Source: Sulfurimonas sp. (GTDB lineage: Bacteria; Campylobacterota; Campylobacteria; Campylobacterales; Sulfurimonadaceae). Taken from it: a stretch of 13,693 nucleotides of DNA. The position numbers were made by a program, and so were the translations under genes. The notes under the pieces were generated by a model that was not told the origin of the DNA, ran no database searches, and saw nothing but the letters and a program-made list of their open reading frames with translations. The stretch is from assembly GCA_012963655.1 (NCBI GenBank), contig DTVI01000525.1, forward strand, positions 1-13,693. Reading direction: 5' to 3'. Below, one piece after another: positions 1 to 7,119 of this stretch. How positions within the stretch are numbered: position 1 is the stretch's first letter; the number at the start of each line of letters is the position of its first letter.

Positions 1-125
1 AAATCTCACATTTGTTTGAATAAAATAAATAAGATAGGAGACCAATGATAGTTGGATACTTCAATAAAAAGGTGAGTAAATCTCACATTTGTTTGAATAA
101 AATAAATAAGATAGGAGACCAATGA
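1..125 (+). other. 3' tail of an unidentified upstream gene, duplicated
   Basis: In frame with base 1 the sequence reads [15 protein letters not shown] and stops at TGA 46-48, overlapping a copy of the ruvA ATG (45-47). The second copy reads YFNKKVSKSHICLN... in the same frame relative to the repeat and stops at TGA 123-125, overlapping the real ruvA ATG (122-124). The simplest reading is a lysine-rich C-terminus of the gene upstream of ruvA, joined to ruvA by a 4-base ATGA overlap and then duplicated. In copy 1 the ruvA start codon now opens a 26-residue frame (45-125) that fuses MIVG to the upstream tail. The product of the upstream gene cannot be named from this fragment. Confidence 0.4.
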
Positions 126-132
126 TAGTTGG
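1..132. repeat. tandem duplication of the ruvA start junction
   Basis: Bases 1-55 are identical to bases 78-132, giving a 77-base period. The unit carries the end of an upstream reading frame, a TAGGAGA ribosome-binding site and the first four to five codons of ruvA. The match stops at base 56/133, where the second copy runs on into ruvA. The left end cannot be seen because copy 1 starts at the window edge. The identity is exactly 55 bases, a common assembler k-mer length, so an assembly-graph effect at a contig end is a real alternative to a genomic duplication. Confidence 0.9.
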
Positions 133-673
133 TATCAACGGAATAATTGAAAAAAAAGAACCAACAAGGGTTCACGTAAATGTAAATGGCTTAGTATATG
201 AGGTCTTTATCTCTATTAATACCTTCCATGCCCTAGAAAGTGAGAAGATCAAGCTTCATACCATTCAAATTATTAGAGAAGATACTCATAGTTTATATGG
301 TTTTGCTAATGAAAGTGAAAAGCAAATGTTTGCGCAGCTTATTAAGATAAATGGGGTAGGACCTAAGGTGGGACTTGCTATCTGTTCTACTTATACGCCT
401 TCAAGCTTTTCAGCTATTGTTCAAGCTAATGATGTAGGCTCTTTAAAGCGAGTCCCCGGTATTGGTCCCAAAGGTGCATCTCGAATTTTAGTAGAATTAT
501 CTAATTTTATAGTGGACTCAAGTTCTGATAGTTCAACTACATCTCAAGCTGAAGCGGCTATGGCACTTGAAAGTCTTGGATTTAAGAAAGAACAGGTGAT
601 TAAGGCATTGTCAGGGATTAGTGCGAGCGATACAGGTGAAATTGTAAAACAAGCCCTTAAAAAATTAAAGTAA
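122..673 (+). CDS. ruvA: Holliday junction branch migration protein RuvA
   Basis: RuvA is the DNA-binding subunit of the RuvAB branch-migration motor. It grips the four-way Holliday junction as a tetramer and recruits the RuvB helicase during recombinational repair. The N-terminal OB-fold (residues 1-62) starts with MIVGINGII as expected. Two helix-hairpin-helix motifs follow: [10 protein letters not shown] around 73-82 and [10 protein letters not shown] around 108-117. A serine/threonine-rich linker at 131-143 leads to the C-terminal RuvB-binding domain (144-183, with [12 protein letters not shown]). The length of 183 aa is normal for the lineage. A TAGGAGA ribosome-binding site lies 5-6 bases before the ATG, and this ATG overlaps the stop of the upstream frame. 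The next gene is convergent and begins 19 bases downstream of the ruvA stop. Confidence 0.97.
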   Translation: MIVGINGIIEKKEPTRVHVNVNGLVYEVFISINTFHALESEKIKLHTIQIIREDTHSLYGFANESEKQMFAQLIKINGVGPKVGLAICSTYTPSSFSAIVQANDVGSLKRVPGIGPKGASRILVELSNFIVDSSSDSSTTSQAEAAMALESLGFKKEQVIKALSGISASDTGEIVKQALKKLK

Positions 674-700
674 TTATTTCAATCTCTTAATTTTATTTTT
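661..700 (+). terminator. weak hairpin between convergent ruvA and esterase genes
   Basis: Bases 661-668 (AAAATTAA) pair with 687-694 (TTAATTTT), followed by a T-rich run ending near 700. The stem is made of A-T pairs only and the loop is 18 bases, so it would be a poor intrinsic terminator. It is listed because it sits between two convergent 3' ends and nothing better is present. Confidence 0.25.
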
Positions 701-1553
701 TCGTATATTTAATGATGAAATCATCTATATCTTGAAGTAAAAACTCATCTCTTAAAGGACGTGTAAGGGCTGCTATTATACCTTGATGATCATGGTCTTT
801 ATAATACTTAGCCTTCACTCCTTCCCCTATATCCTTTATTCTAGCACTCAGATTAATAATGTTTTTTTCTTTAATAGTCTTGTCTTTTTTTCCATACATT
901 AACAAAAGAGGAAGTTCGTGCTCATGTACATAATTGATGGGTTGAGAATATGCAGCGTCCTTTTCATCTCCAAATACATGAGGTAGATAAGCCTCAGTAT
1001 AGGGCAAAAAATCATAAGGCCCTGCTAAACCTATACCACCTTTAATAGATTTCCTAGTGCTTACATTTAGATAGTTTTCATTTAAACTTAGCATAATGGC
1101 TAAATGTGTTCCGGATGAATGACCCATTATAAAGAGGTTCTCCTTATCTCCAAAATATAGTTGTATATGTGCATGTGTCCACTCCACTACCATTTGTGCG
1201 TCATTTATAATTTGAGCATAATTTACTTCAGGGGACATCCTATAATCAGCAATAACTACTACATATCCCTTAGAGGTAAGTGCGTCAGCGACAAAAAGAT
1301 AATCTGCTTTATATAAGGAAATACATTCTCCCCAGCAACCTCCATAAAAAAAGACAATAACAGCAGAAGGGTCTTTTTTAGATGCATTTTTAGGGATATA
1401 AATATCTAAGGTTTTATTATTTTCTTTAGTGTAGGGAAGGTCTTGTATCGTTTTATACTCACCTAACTTCGCAAGTACATTTACATAAGAAACCGACAGG
1501 CTAGTGCAAGAAGAAAAGAAAACTAAGATAATAAGACTTAGGCTATATTTTAT
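693..1553 (-). CDS. alpha/beta hydrolase (esterase-like) lipoprotein, no standard start codon
   Basis: The frame stays open from a stop at 1608-1610 to the stop at 693-695. It contains no ATG, GTG or TTG until an ATG at 1238, which lies inside the hydrolase fold. Taking ATA at 1551-1553 as codon 1 gives a typical lipoprotein signal (KYSLSLIILVFFSSC, lipobox Cys16). An esterase of the BD-FAE/carboxylesterase type then follows: YGGCW at 70-74 in place of the oxyanion HGGGW, ADYRMSPE at 102-109, nucleophile GHSSG with Ser146, probable Asp224 (GKKDKT) and His256 (HDHQG). A catalytically intact lipid-anchored esterase of about 286 aa is inferred; its substrate is unknown. It lies 32 bases after pxpC and is probably the last gene of that operon. 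An ATA or ATT start, a sequencing error in the start codon, or recent inactivation are all possible. A 181-aa protein from 1238 would lack the oxyanion strand and is unlikely to be functional. Confidence 0.65.
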   Translation of the reverse strand: MKYSLSLIILVFFSSCTSLSVSYVNVLAKLGEYKTIQDLPYTKENNKTLDIYIPKNASKKDPSAVIVFFYGGCWGECISLYKADYLFVADALTSKGYVVVIADYRMSPEVNYAQIINDAQMVVEWTHAHIQLYFGDKENLFIMGHSSGTHLAIMLSLNENYLNVSTRKSIKGGIGLAGPYDFLPYTEAYLPHVFGDEKDAAYSQPINYVHEHELPLLLMYGKKDKTIKEKNIINLSARIKDIGEGVKAKYYKDHDHQGIIAALTRPLRDEFLLQDIDDFIIKYTKK

Positions 1554-1585
1554 GAAATTATTATAATTTAAAATTGTAAAAACCC

Positions 1586-2419
1586 TTATATCTTTAGAAC
1601 TGATTGTTTAAAGTTTCGTAATTCATTTTCTTTATAAAGTAAAAGTTCCTTTGCCTCAGACATCTTAATAAGTTTGAAATGGACGTAAGAACCTAGAGGA
1701 TATTGTGAAAGAGTATCTATATCTGCTTGAATTACAGAAAAAATCCTTGGATAACCACCCGTAGTTTGTCTGTGTCTTAAAAGAGCAATCGCTCCATCTT
1801 GTGTTAATTGGACTGTTCCATCATCTACTGATGAGGAAACAATATCGTACTTTGAAGCTTGTATCTTTGCTGAAATAAGCCTAAGACCCATTAGGTTAGA
1901 ATCCATAGATATTTTGAAAGGGTTTGCAAAAAAGTCATTAGAATTTTTTAGATAATGAAATTCCGGTCCTTTAATAAGACGGATATAGCTAGGAGATTTA
2001 GAAAAGTATTTAGAAAACTCCCCTCTCCGTAAGCCTTCATTCTTTAAACTGATTTTTTCCTCGCTGGACATAAGATAAAGTCTAAATCCTTTTTGAAGCT
2101 GATATATACTTATAAAGTTCCCTTTTTTTGCCTTATATACACAAGAATGTTCTAGTAAAAGTTTTTCTCCTTTATCATGCAAATACATTTTTTTATAATG
2201 TGCTCCAGTTAAGGTGAAAACGCAGTCCTTATCAAAATATATTTTTGAAGTAAATATTATCTCAAAGCATCTGAAGTTTTTAGGCTCACCAAGTAGTGTC
2301 TTAGCTATATTAAAAGAAAGTTGATCACTAGCGCCTTTAGGACTAATTCCCCTGTCTTGAAGTCCGTAAGTTTTGTCTTTAACTTCAAAGCCAAGAGAAT
2401 TTTTTGCTAATGTAAACAT
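1586..2419 (-). CDS. pxpC: 5-oxoprolinase subunit PxpC
   Basis: PxpC works with PxpA and PxpB in the ATP-dependent opening of 5-oxo-L-proline (pyroglutamate) to glutamate, which disposes of a metabolite that forms spontaneously from glutamine and glutamate. The family's signature is near the N-terminus: GLQDRGISPKGASDQ (residues 19-33) corresponds to the QD.GR.G....G..D element of the biotin-dependent carboxylase-like (AHS2/KipA) domain. A later DDGTVQLTQDGAIALLRHRQTTGGYPR-type segment (about 199-225) matches the conserved C-terminal half. The length of 277 aa is shorter than the usual ~300-330. The start overlaps the pxpA 3' end by 13 bases and no strong ribosome-binding site is visible, so translational coupling is likely. 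The cytosolic role is inferred from family and neighbours. Confidence 0.9.
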   Translation of the reverse strand: MFTLAKNSLGFEVKDKTYGLQDRGISPKGASDQLSFNIAKTLLGEPKNFRCFEIIFTSKIYFDKDCVFTLTGAHYKKMYLHDKGEKLLLEHSCVYKAKKGNFISIYQLQKGFRLYLMSSEEKISLKNEGLRRGEFSKYFSKSPSYIRLIKGPEFHYLKNSNDFFANPFKISMDSNLMGLRLISAKIQASKYDIVSSSVDDGTVQLTQDGAIALLRHRQTTGGYPRIFSVIQADIDTLSQYPLGSYVHFKLIKMSEAKELLLYKENELRNFKQSVLKI

Positions 2420-3093
2420 AAGGTCTTTGCCATTTCTAAGGCATTTGGTGAGTCTGAATGAATACAGCCTGTGTCTGCCTTTAGAAAGTGTATTTTACCC
2501 TCAATCTTTATTTTTCCATTTAAGAAGTTTTCATACTGAAGTTTTGCCTCATCTAAGTTGGTTATAAGTGCGTCCTTATGCGAGCGAGGAGATAGGCTTA
2601 AAACACCTTTTTCATATAGGTACTTTCTATCTAGAAACACCTCATATAAGAGCTGTAAACCCTCTTTCTCACATGCCTTAGATATACAAGATTCAAAAGG
2701 ACTAAGAACTTCTGTAATTCCAGCATGCTTGGCCCATTTAATCAAAGAAGATGCAAGGTTTTGATTTACATTAGCCTCATTATATAAGGCTCCATGCAAC
2801 TTTAAGGTCTTTACCTCAGGCATTAAGGAATATTGTGAGTCTAAGGCCTTAAGAAGCTTCTTTTGACTTATATTAAGCACTACTCTTCCAAAATTTTTTA
2901 TATCAGGATAAGAAAGATGGCTAGTAACTTTGACCTTATTTTGTTTTGCTAAGTTAAGATAATAATTGACACTATCCTTATCTCCCGCATGCCCACCGCA
3001 GGCAATATTAGCGATATCTACAAGCTTCATTAAGGCGTCATCTGTTTGATGAGCAACACCTCGTTCTCCGATATCGCAATTAATTAACATCAT
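2407..3093 (-). CDS. pxpA: 5-oxoprolinase subunit PxpA (LamB/YcsF family)
   Basis: PxpA carries the LamB/YcsF fold and acts with PxpBC on 5-oxoproline. Diagnostic stretches are INCDIGE (4-10), DIANIACGGHAGD (26-38), SHLSYPD with NFGR following (58-70) and KLHGALYNEA (98-107), plus the C-terminal ADTGCIHSDSPNA (206-218). The length of 228 aa is slightly below the usual ~245-255, mostly because the N-terminal loop is shorter. Two ATG codons are adjacent (3091-3093 and 3088-3090). The GGAG at about 3096-3099 is spaced 2 bases from the first and 5 from the second, so the second ATG (3090) may be the true start. The gene overlaps pxpB by about 14 bases and pxpC by 13, an unusually tight operon suggesting coupled synthesis of the three subunits. 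Confidence 0.93.
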   Translation of the reverse strand: MMLINCDIGERGVAHQTDDALMKLVDIANIACGGHAGDKDSVNYYLNLAKQNKVKVTSHLSYPDIKNFGRVVLNISQKKLLKALDSQYSLMPEVKTLKLHGALYNEANVNQNLASSLIKWAKHAGITEVLSPFESCISKACEKEGLQLLYEVFLDRKYLYEKGVLSLSPRSHKDALITNLDEAKLQYENFLNGKIKIEGKIHFLKADTGCIHSDSPNALEMAKTLCLH

Positions 3094-3712
3094 GTCTCCT
3101 AAACTCTATAGTATCTGATGGCTTCAGGTTTTTAAAATCATCAAAGTCTGTATAACCTAAGATATGCCAACCACCGGGGCTATTTTGTGAATATATTCCA
3201 CATTGTCCCGCCGCAATGGCTACCGCACCTTTTTTAACAAATTTTCTTGGGCTTTTACGCCTAGGGATATTTAATCTTTGATCTAAACCAAAGAGATAAG
3301 GAAAAAACTCTTTAAATCCTAGCATAGCAATAGTATAGGTGCTTCGCGTATGAATATATATGAGCTCTTCTTTTGTAAGTTTTAAGGTATTACAAAGTTC
3401 TTCAATATCAGGCCCATTATAATCTACAAAAATGAGATGATGTTTAGAGTCAACTGTATAGTCTTGGTTTAAATAAGCTTTTATCTCTTTATCAAAGGCA
3501 TGTATATCTAAAAAGAGTTTACATTTAGAAGTAAAATGAACTGCTAAAGTACTATAAGTAGGGATAAGGTCTAAGATATATTTGTCTTTTAGGTATTTAT
3601 AAACCTGCAAGACCTTTTGATTTGTTTCTTTATCAATGCTTGAAGCCAAGGTAGTAGAATCTACAAAATCATACTCAATTGCCGTTTCATTTATTTCTTT
3701 AACCTCAAACAC
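3080..3712 (-). CDS. pxpB: 5-oxoprolinase subunit PxpB (KipI-like)
   Basis: PxpB is the AHS1/KipI-type partner of PxpC. Landmarks are DLIPTYSTLAVHF (47-59), YNGPDIEELC (98-107), GFKEFFPYLFGLD (132-144) and the long conserved block PRKSPRKFVKKGAVAIAAG with QCGIYSQNSPGGWHILG (150-187). The length of 210 aa is normal. The start is GTG at 3710-3712, preceded by the ribosome-binding site AAGGAAGG about 6 bases upstream. It is the first gene of the minus-strand operon pxpB-pxpA-pxpC-esterase and is divergent from ddl. A TACAAT box (3731-3736, minus strand) could be its -10 element, with a 12-base palindrome just upstream. B. subtilis KipI also regulates a sporulation kinase, but the presence of all three Pxp subunits here points to 5-oxoprolinase. 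Confidence 0.93.
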   Translation of the reverse strand: MFEVKEINETAIEYDFVDSTTLASSIDKETNQKVLQVYKYLKDKYILDLIPTYSTLAVHFTSKCKLFLDIHAFDKEIKAYLNQDYTVDSKHHLIFVDYNGPDIEELCNTLKLTKEELIYIHTRSTYTIAMLGFKEFFPYLFGLDQRLNIPRRKSPRKFVKKGAVAIAAGQCGIYSQNSPGGWHILGYTDFDDFKNLKPSDTIEFRRHDVN

Positions 3713-3730
3713 AGACCTTCCTTTTAAGTG

Positions 3731-3750
3731 ATTGTACGAAGTTTAAACTT
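3731..3750 (-). promoter_or_regulatory. candidate pxp promoter with palindromic operator
   Basis: On the minus strand TACAAT (3736-3731) lies about 18 bases before the pxpB GTG. Immediately upstream is a perfect 12-base palindrome, AAGTTTAAACTT (3739-3750), ending three bases from the -10 box, where a repressor could block polymerase. No -35 box is evident, which is common in Campylobacterota. The operator role is inferred only from position and symmetry. Confidence 0.35.
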
Positions 3751-3788
3751 AATTTGCTAAAATAAAACTTTTATTTAATATGGTAAAT

Positions 3789-3908
3789 GGGCACAAGCCC
3801 CTTCACCTATATTTACATTTGGTTTTCTTCAGCAGAAAGCCCATGCACATAGTGCTCTGATTCCTTGTAAAGATATTTTCAAGGAATTAATTTATAATAG
3901 GATTTATA
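3789..3908 (+). promoter_or_regulatory. ddl upstream region: hairpin and TATAAT next to the start
   Basis: TATAAT at 3893-3898 ends 10 bases before the TTG start of ddl, so the transcript would start only a few bases before the gene or at it. AGG at 3899-3901 could still serve as a ribosome-binding site for a transcript from further upstream. An inverted repeat lies just ahead: 3860-3867 (ATTCCTTG) with 3880-3887 (CAAGGAAT), and the inner bases AAA/TTT pair further around a GATA loop. Further out, ATGGGC (3787-3792) and GCCCAT (3839-3844) are complementary, competing with a local GGGC/GCCC pair (3789-3800). The structures are real in the sequence; a regulatory function is unproven. Confidence 0.4.
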
Positions 3909-4940
3909 TTGAATTTAGCCATACTTTTTGGCGGTGCTTCTTATGAACACGAGATTAGCATCGTATCAGCCATCACTCTTAAAGACAAGCTTTCTAGCTT
4001 AAACTTAGAATTTATTTTTTTAGATCAAGACCATACTTTTTATTATATTGACCCATCTAAGATGGACGCCAAGACTTTCTCTCAAGGTACGTATAAGAAG
4101 TCTCCTGTCTTATCTTTAAAACAAGGGGGCTTTTCTCAAAAAAGCTTTATGGGTTCTAAAAGCCTTAATTTTGACAAGGTACTTAATCTTATACATGGAG
4201 CTGATGGTGAAGATGCAACGATAGCCTCTCTTTTTGAGTTCTTTAATATAGCCTATATTGGTCCTAGAAAAGACGCGAGTGTTATGAGCTTTGATAAGTT
4301 TATGACTAAGGCTTATGCGTATTCATGCTCGGTTGATACAGTTTCATATGAACTTCTTTCAGGACAAAGGGAGAGCAAGATTGATTTTCCTTTTATCATA
4401 AAGCCAACACGTTTAGGTTCATCTATTGGTGTCAGTATTGTTAAAAGTCCAGAAGAACTAGATTATGCACTAGATGTGGCTTATGAGTTTGATAACAGAC
4501 TTTTAATTGAGCCCTTTATCCAAGGTGTTAAAGAATATAATGTAGCAGGTACGATGACAAATGATGGTCTTAAAATGTCAATTATTGAAGAACCTCAAAA
4601 AGAAGAATTTTTAGACTTTGATAAAAAATATCTAGATTTTTCTCGCTCAGAACAAGTTAATGAAGCTGACATTTCTGATGACTTAAGACAAGACTTGTAT
4701 GAGGCTTTTACTAAGATTTATAATCCTATCTTCGAGGGTGCTCTTATTCGTTGTGACTTTTTTGTGGTAGAGGGAAAGGTTTTATTAAATGAAATCAATC
4801 CAATTCCAGGGTCAATGGGAAATTATCTTTTTGAAGACTTTACAGGACTTATTAAAAATATTTCCTTACCTCCTAAAAAAGAGATTAGGGTTAAGTACAC
4901 ATATTTACACACTATTCGATCGGCAAAAGGAAAAGCCTAA
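3909..4940 (+). CDS. ddl: D-alanine--D-alanine ligase
   Basis: Ddl joins two D-alanines using ATP in the cytosol, making the dipeptide that MurF (encoded two genes downstream) adds to the peptidoglycan precursor. The N-terminus LAILFGGASYEHEISIVSA (3-21) carries the conserved Glu13. HGADGED (97-103) matches the HG..GEDG motif. The ATP-grasp part shows FIIKPTRLGSSIGVS (162-176, Lys165), YLDFS (241-245), RCDFF (281-285) and LLNEINPIPG (292-301) with the metal-binding Glu295 and Asn297. The length of 343 aa is typical for Campylobacterota. The start is TTG; no ATG or GTG fits and an in-frame stop lies at 3888-3890. The stop TAA overlaps the next ATG by one base. Confidence 0.96.
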   Translation: MNLAILFGGASYEHEISIVSAITLKDKLSSLNLEFIFLDQDHTFYYIDPSKMDAKTFSQGTYKKSPVLSLKQGGFSQKSFMGSKSLNFDKVLNLIHGADGEDATIASLFEFFNIAYIGPRKDASVMSFDKFMTKAYAYSCSVDTVSYELLSGQRESKIDFPFIIKPTRLGSSIGVSIVKSPEELDYALDVAYEFDNRLLIEPFIQGVKEYNVAGTMTNDGLKMSIIEEPQKEEFLDFDKKYLDFSRSEQVNEADISDDLRQDLYEAFTKIYNPIFEGALIRCDFFVVEGKVLLNEINPIPGSMGNYLFEDFTGLIKNISLPPKKEIRVKYTYLHTIRSAKGKA

Positions 4941-5662
4941 TGGCAATTAAAACCTTTCAACATAACCAACACACCTATAATATAGCTTATGAGATAGTTA
5001 ATCCTAGTGCTAAGCATGACTTTGTTGTTTTACACGGTTGGGGCTCTAATAAAGAAATTATGAAGAAGGCCTTTGAACCTTATCTTGATCAATTTAGACA
5101 TATTTATATAGACCTTCCTGGATTTGGTGGAAGCACTAATCATATGGTGATGGATACACAAGAGTATGCTTGTGTTTTGGAAGTGTTTTTTGAACTTCTT
5201 GGTGTCAAACGTGACATTATCATGGGACATTCTTTTGGTGGAAAAGTCGCTACTGTTTTAAATCCTACTCTCCTTGTACTTTTATCAACAGCAGGGATAA
5301 CACTTCCAAAACCTTTAAGTGTTCAAGTAAAGATTAAAATGACGAAGATTGCTAATGCCTTAGGTTTTGGTGCTTTTTCTAAGCTCTTTAGGGCTAAAGA
5401 TGCTCAAAACTTAAATCAAATCATGTATGAAACCTTTAAAAAAGTAGTTGATGAAGACTTTTCTTCGAGATTTGAAAACTTTAATAATAAGGCCTTGATC
5501 TGTTGGGGAGAGGATGATACTGCTACGCCTTTGATTGCAGGTGAAAAGATACATTCTCTTATGCAAAAAAGCCGCTTTACCTCATATCAAGGAGATCATT
5601 TCTTTTTTATGCAGCGCTCTAAGGCAATTTCTACACAAATTTCAGAGGAATATCTTAAATAA
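4940..5662 (+). CDS. alpha/beta hydrolase in the ddl-murF operon
   Basis: This is a small alpha/beta-hydrolase-fold enzyme of unknown substrate. The oxyanion motif HGWGSNKE is at 32-39, and DLPGFGGS at 58-65 is the usual loop after strand 4. The nucleophile elbow GHSFGG contains Ser98, and the acid is in WGEDDTATP (Asp192 or Asp193). The catalytic His220 is in QGDHFFF. The length of 240 aa is normal. It overlaps ddl and murF by one base each (TAATG in both cases), with AAGGA before its own start and GAGGA before murF, so it is co-expressed with the two D-Ala-D-Ala enzymes. Homologues sit between ddl and murF in other Campylobacterota, so a role linked to the cell envelope is plausible but unproven. 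Confidence 0.88.
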   Translation: MAIKTFQHNQHTYNIAYEIVNPSAKHDFVVLHGWGSNKEIMKKAFEPYLDQFRHIYIDLPGFGGSTNHMVMDTQEYACVLEVFFELLGVKRDIIMGHSFGGKVATVLNPTLLVLLSTAGITLPKPLSVQVKIKMTKIANALGFGAFSKLFRAKDAQNLNQIMYETFKKVVDEDFSSRFENFNNKALICWGEDDTATPLIAGEKIHSLMQKSRFTSYQGDHFFFMQRSKAISTQISEEYLK

Positions 5663-7119
5663 TGGACTACTCACAGCTTTTACTTTTTGTTACAAACGTT
5701 TTATTTGTTGTTTCTTTGGCATGGTACTTAATTACTAATTTACAATGGTATAACTATTCTTTAAGTCGTGTAATTACTAAGCATCATAAACCTTGGTGGC
5801 ATTTATTTTATTTTATTTTTCCTTTTATGGTGTATTACGGGATGTACTCGTTTGGGGCAGCTCAGTTTTTTGCTATTTATTTTTACTTTGCTGCACTTCC
5901 TGCTCTTTTTGTTTGGCATAAGAAGCTTGATAAACCCTTGGTTTTAACCTGGAGAGTTAGACGTTTTTTAATTTTAGTAATATCTTTAACGCTTTTTCAA
6001 AACTTCTTATGTACGATAAAAGATGCTTGTGAAGTTTATGGTGTTTTTATGCCTCTTGTTGTGGCTACTCTTGGTTCTATGATGATAGAAAAGTTTTTGT
6101 TTTTAGCTTTTATGAAAGAGGCTAAAAGAAAGTTAGAAAAGATGCAGGACTTGAAAATAGTTGCTATTACGGGTTCATACGGCAAAACAAGTATTAAAAA
6201 CTTTATCTTTCAAATCTTAAAGTCACATACTAAGACCTATATGACACCTCGTTCTGTTAATACCTTAGGTGGCATTGTAAAAGATATTAATGTAGACTTA
6301 CCAATTGATACAAGGGTGTATATTTGCGAGGCAGGCGCAAGAGTGAAGGGTGATATTTATCAGATAGCGCAGCTTGTTCATCATCATGTAGCTGTTGTTG
6401 GGAAAATAGGGCCTGCGCATATTGAATATTTTAAATCCATAGAAAACATTGCCAGAACGAAGTTAGAACTTATACAAAGTAATAATCTTGAAAAAGCGTT
6501 TGTTCATGTAAGTGCCACTAAGGAAGTACACGATAAAGTGGAATTTTTTGGTGAAAGTGTTAAAGACTTAGACTCTAGTCTAGAGGGCTTAAACTTTAAG
6601 ATTGAACTTGATGGAAAAGATGTAGCCTTTGAAACATCTGTCTTAGGTGCGTTTCAAGCAATGAACATAGAAGTAGCGGTAAAGGTTGCACTTTACCTTG
6701 GAATGGATATAAAAGATATCCAAAAAGCTGTTAAAGGTCTTGCAGCTGTAGAACATAGACTTCAGCGTATTGACGCAGGTGGAAAGATTATCTTAGATGA
6801 CGGCTTTAATGGTAATCTTGATGGGATGAAAGAGGGGGTTAAACTGTGCTCTTTACATAAGGGACGAAAGGTAATTGTTACACCTGGTCTTGTTGAAAGT
6901 ACAGATGAATTAAACCTTGAGTTAATAGAAGCGATAAATGAGGTTTTTGATATTGTCATTATTACAGGTTCTCTCAATGCAGAACTTTTTTCTAAGCATA
7001 TAAGAGTAGATAAAAAGATTATGTTAGCGGATAAGTCAAAACTAACGCAAACCCTTTCTCGAAGTACAGCTAGTGGGGATGTTATACTTTTTGCAAATGA
7101 TGCACCTAACTTCATTTAA
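5662..7119 (+). CDS. murF: UDP-N-acetylmuramoyl-tripeptide--D-alanyl-D-alanine ligase with membrane N-terminus
   Basis: MurF adds D-Ala-D-Ala to UDP-MurNAc-tripeptide, the last cytosolic ligation of peptidoglycan precursor synthesis. The N-terminal ~150 residues are hydrophobic, with about four to five membrane segments (around 5-25, 47-85, 101-119 and 127-150), an extension seen in Campylobacterota MurF and absent from E. coli MurF. The Mur ligase core begins at about 164: P-loop AITGSYGKTS (168-177), TPRSVNTLGG (195-204), CEAGARVKGD (222-231), EHRLQ (364-368) and DDGFNGNLDGM (379-389), the counterpart of DDAYNANP. The C-terminal domain continues with TPGLVE. The length is 485 aa. It starts on a TAATG overlap and its TAA directly abuts the dctQ ATG. 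Confidence 0.94.
   Translation: MDYSQLLLFVTNVLFVVSLAWYLITNLQWYNYSLSRVITKHHKPWWHLFYFIFPFMVYYGMYSFGAAQFFAIYFYFAALPALFVWHKKLDKPLVLTWRVRRFLILVISLTLFQNFLCTIKDACEVYGVFMPLVVATLGSMMIEKFLFLAFMKEAKRKLEKMQDLKIVAITGSYGKTSIKNFIFQILKSHTKTYMTPRSVNTLGGIVKDINVDLPIDTRVYICEAGARVKGDIYQIAQLVHHHVAVVGKIGPAHIEYFKSIENIARTKLELIQSNNLEKAFVHVSATKEVHDKVEFFGESVKDLDSSLEGLNFKIELDGKDVAFETSVLGAFQAMNIEVAVKVALYLGMDIKDIQKAVKGLAAVEHRLQRIDAGGKIILDDGFNGNLDGMKEGVKLCSLHKGRKVIVTPGLVESTDELNLELIEAINEVFDIVIITGSLNAELFSKHIRVDKKIMLADKSKLTQTLSRSTASGDVILFANDAPNFI

Noticed and set aside
1..132. Two direct repeats with a 22-base gap, superficially like the start of a CRISPR array
   Set aside because: The repeat unit carries a ribosome-binding site and gene start, there are only two copies, and copy 2 runs into ruvA coding sequence.
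2373..2764. Two plus-strand frames of 64 and 68 codons over pxpA/pxpC
   Set aside because: They lie antisense to clear family members, have no ribosome-binding sites and show no recognisable protein features.
5030..5738. Frames of 66 (minus) and 67 (plus) codons within the hydrolase and murF
   Set aside because: Shadow frames of well-supported genes; no independent signals.
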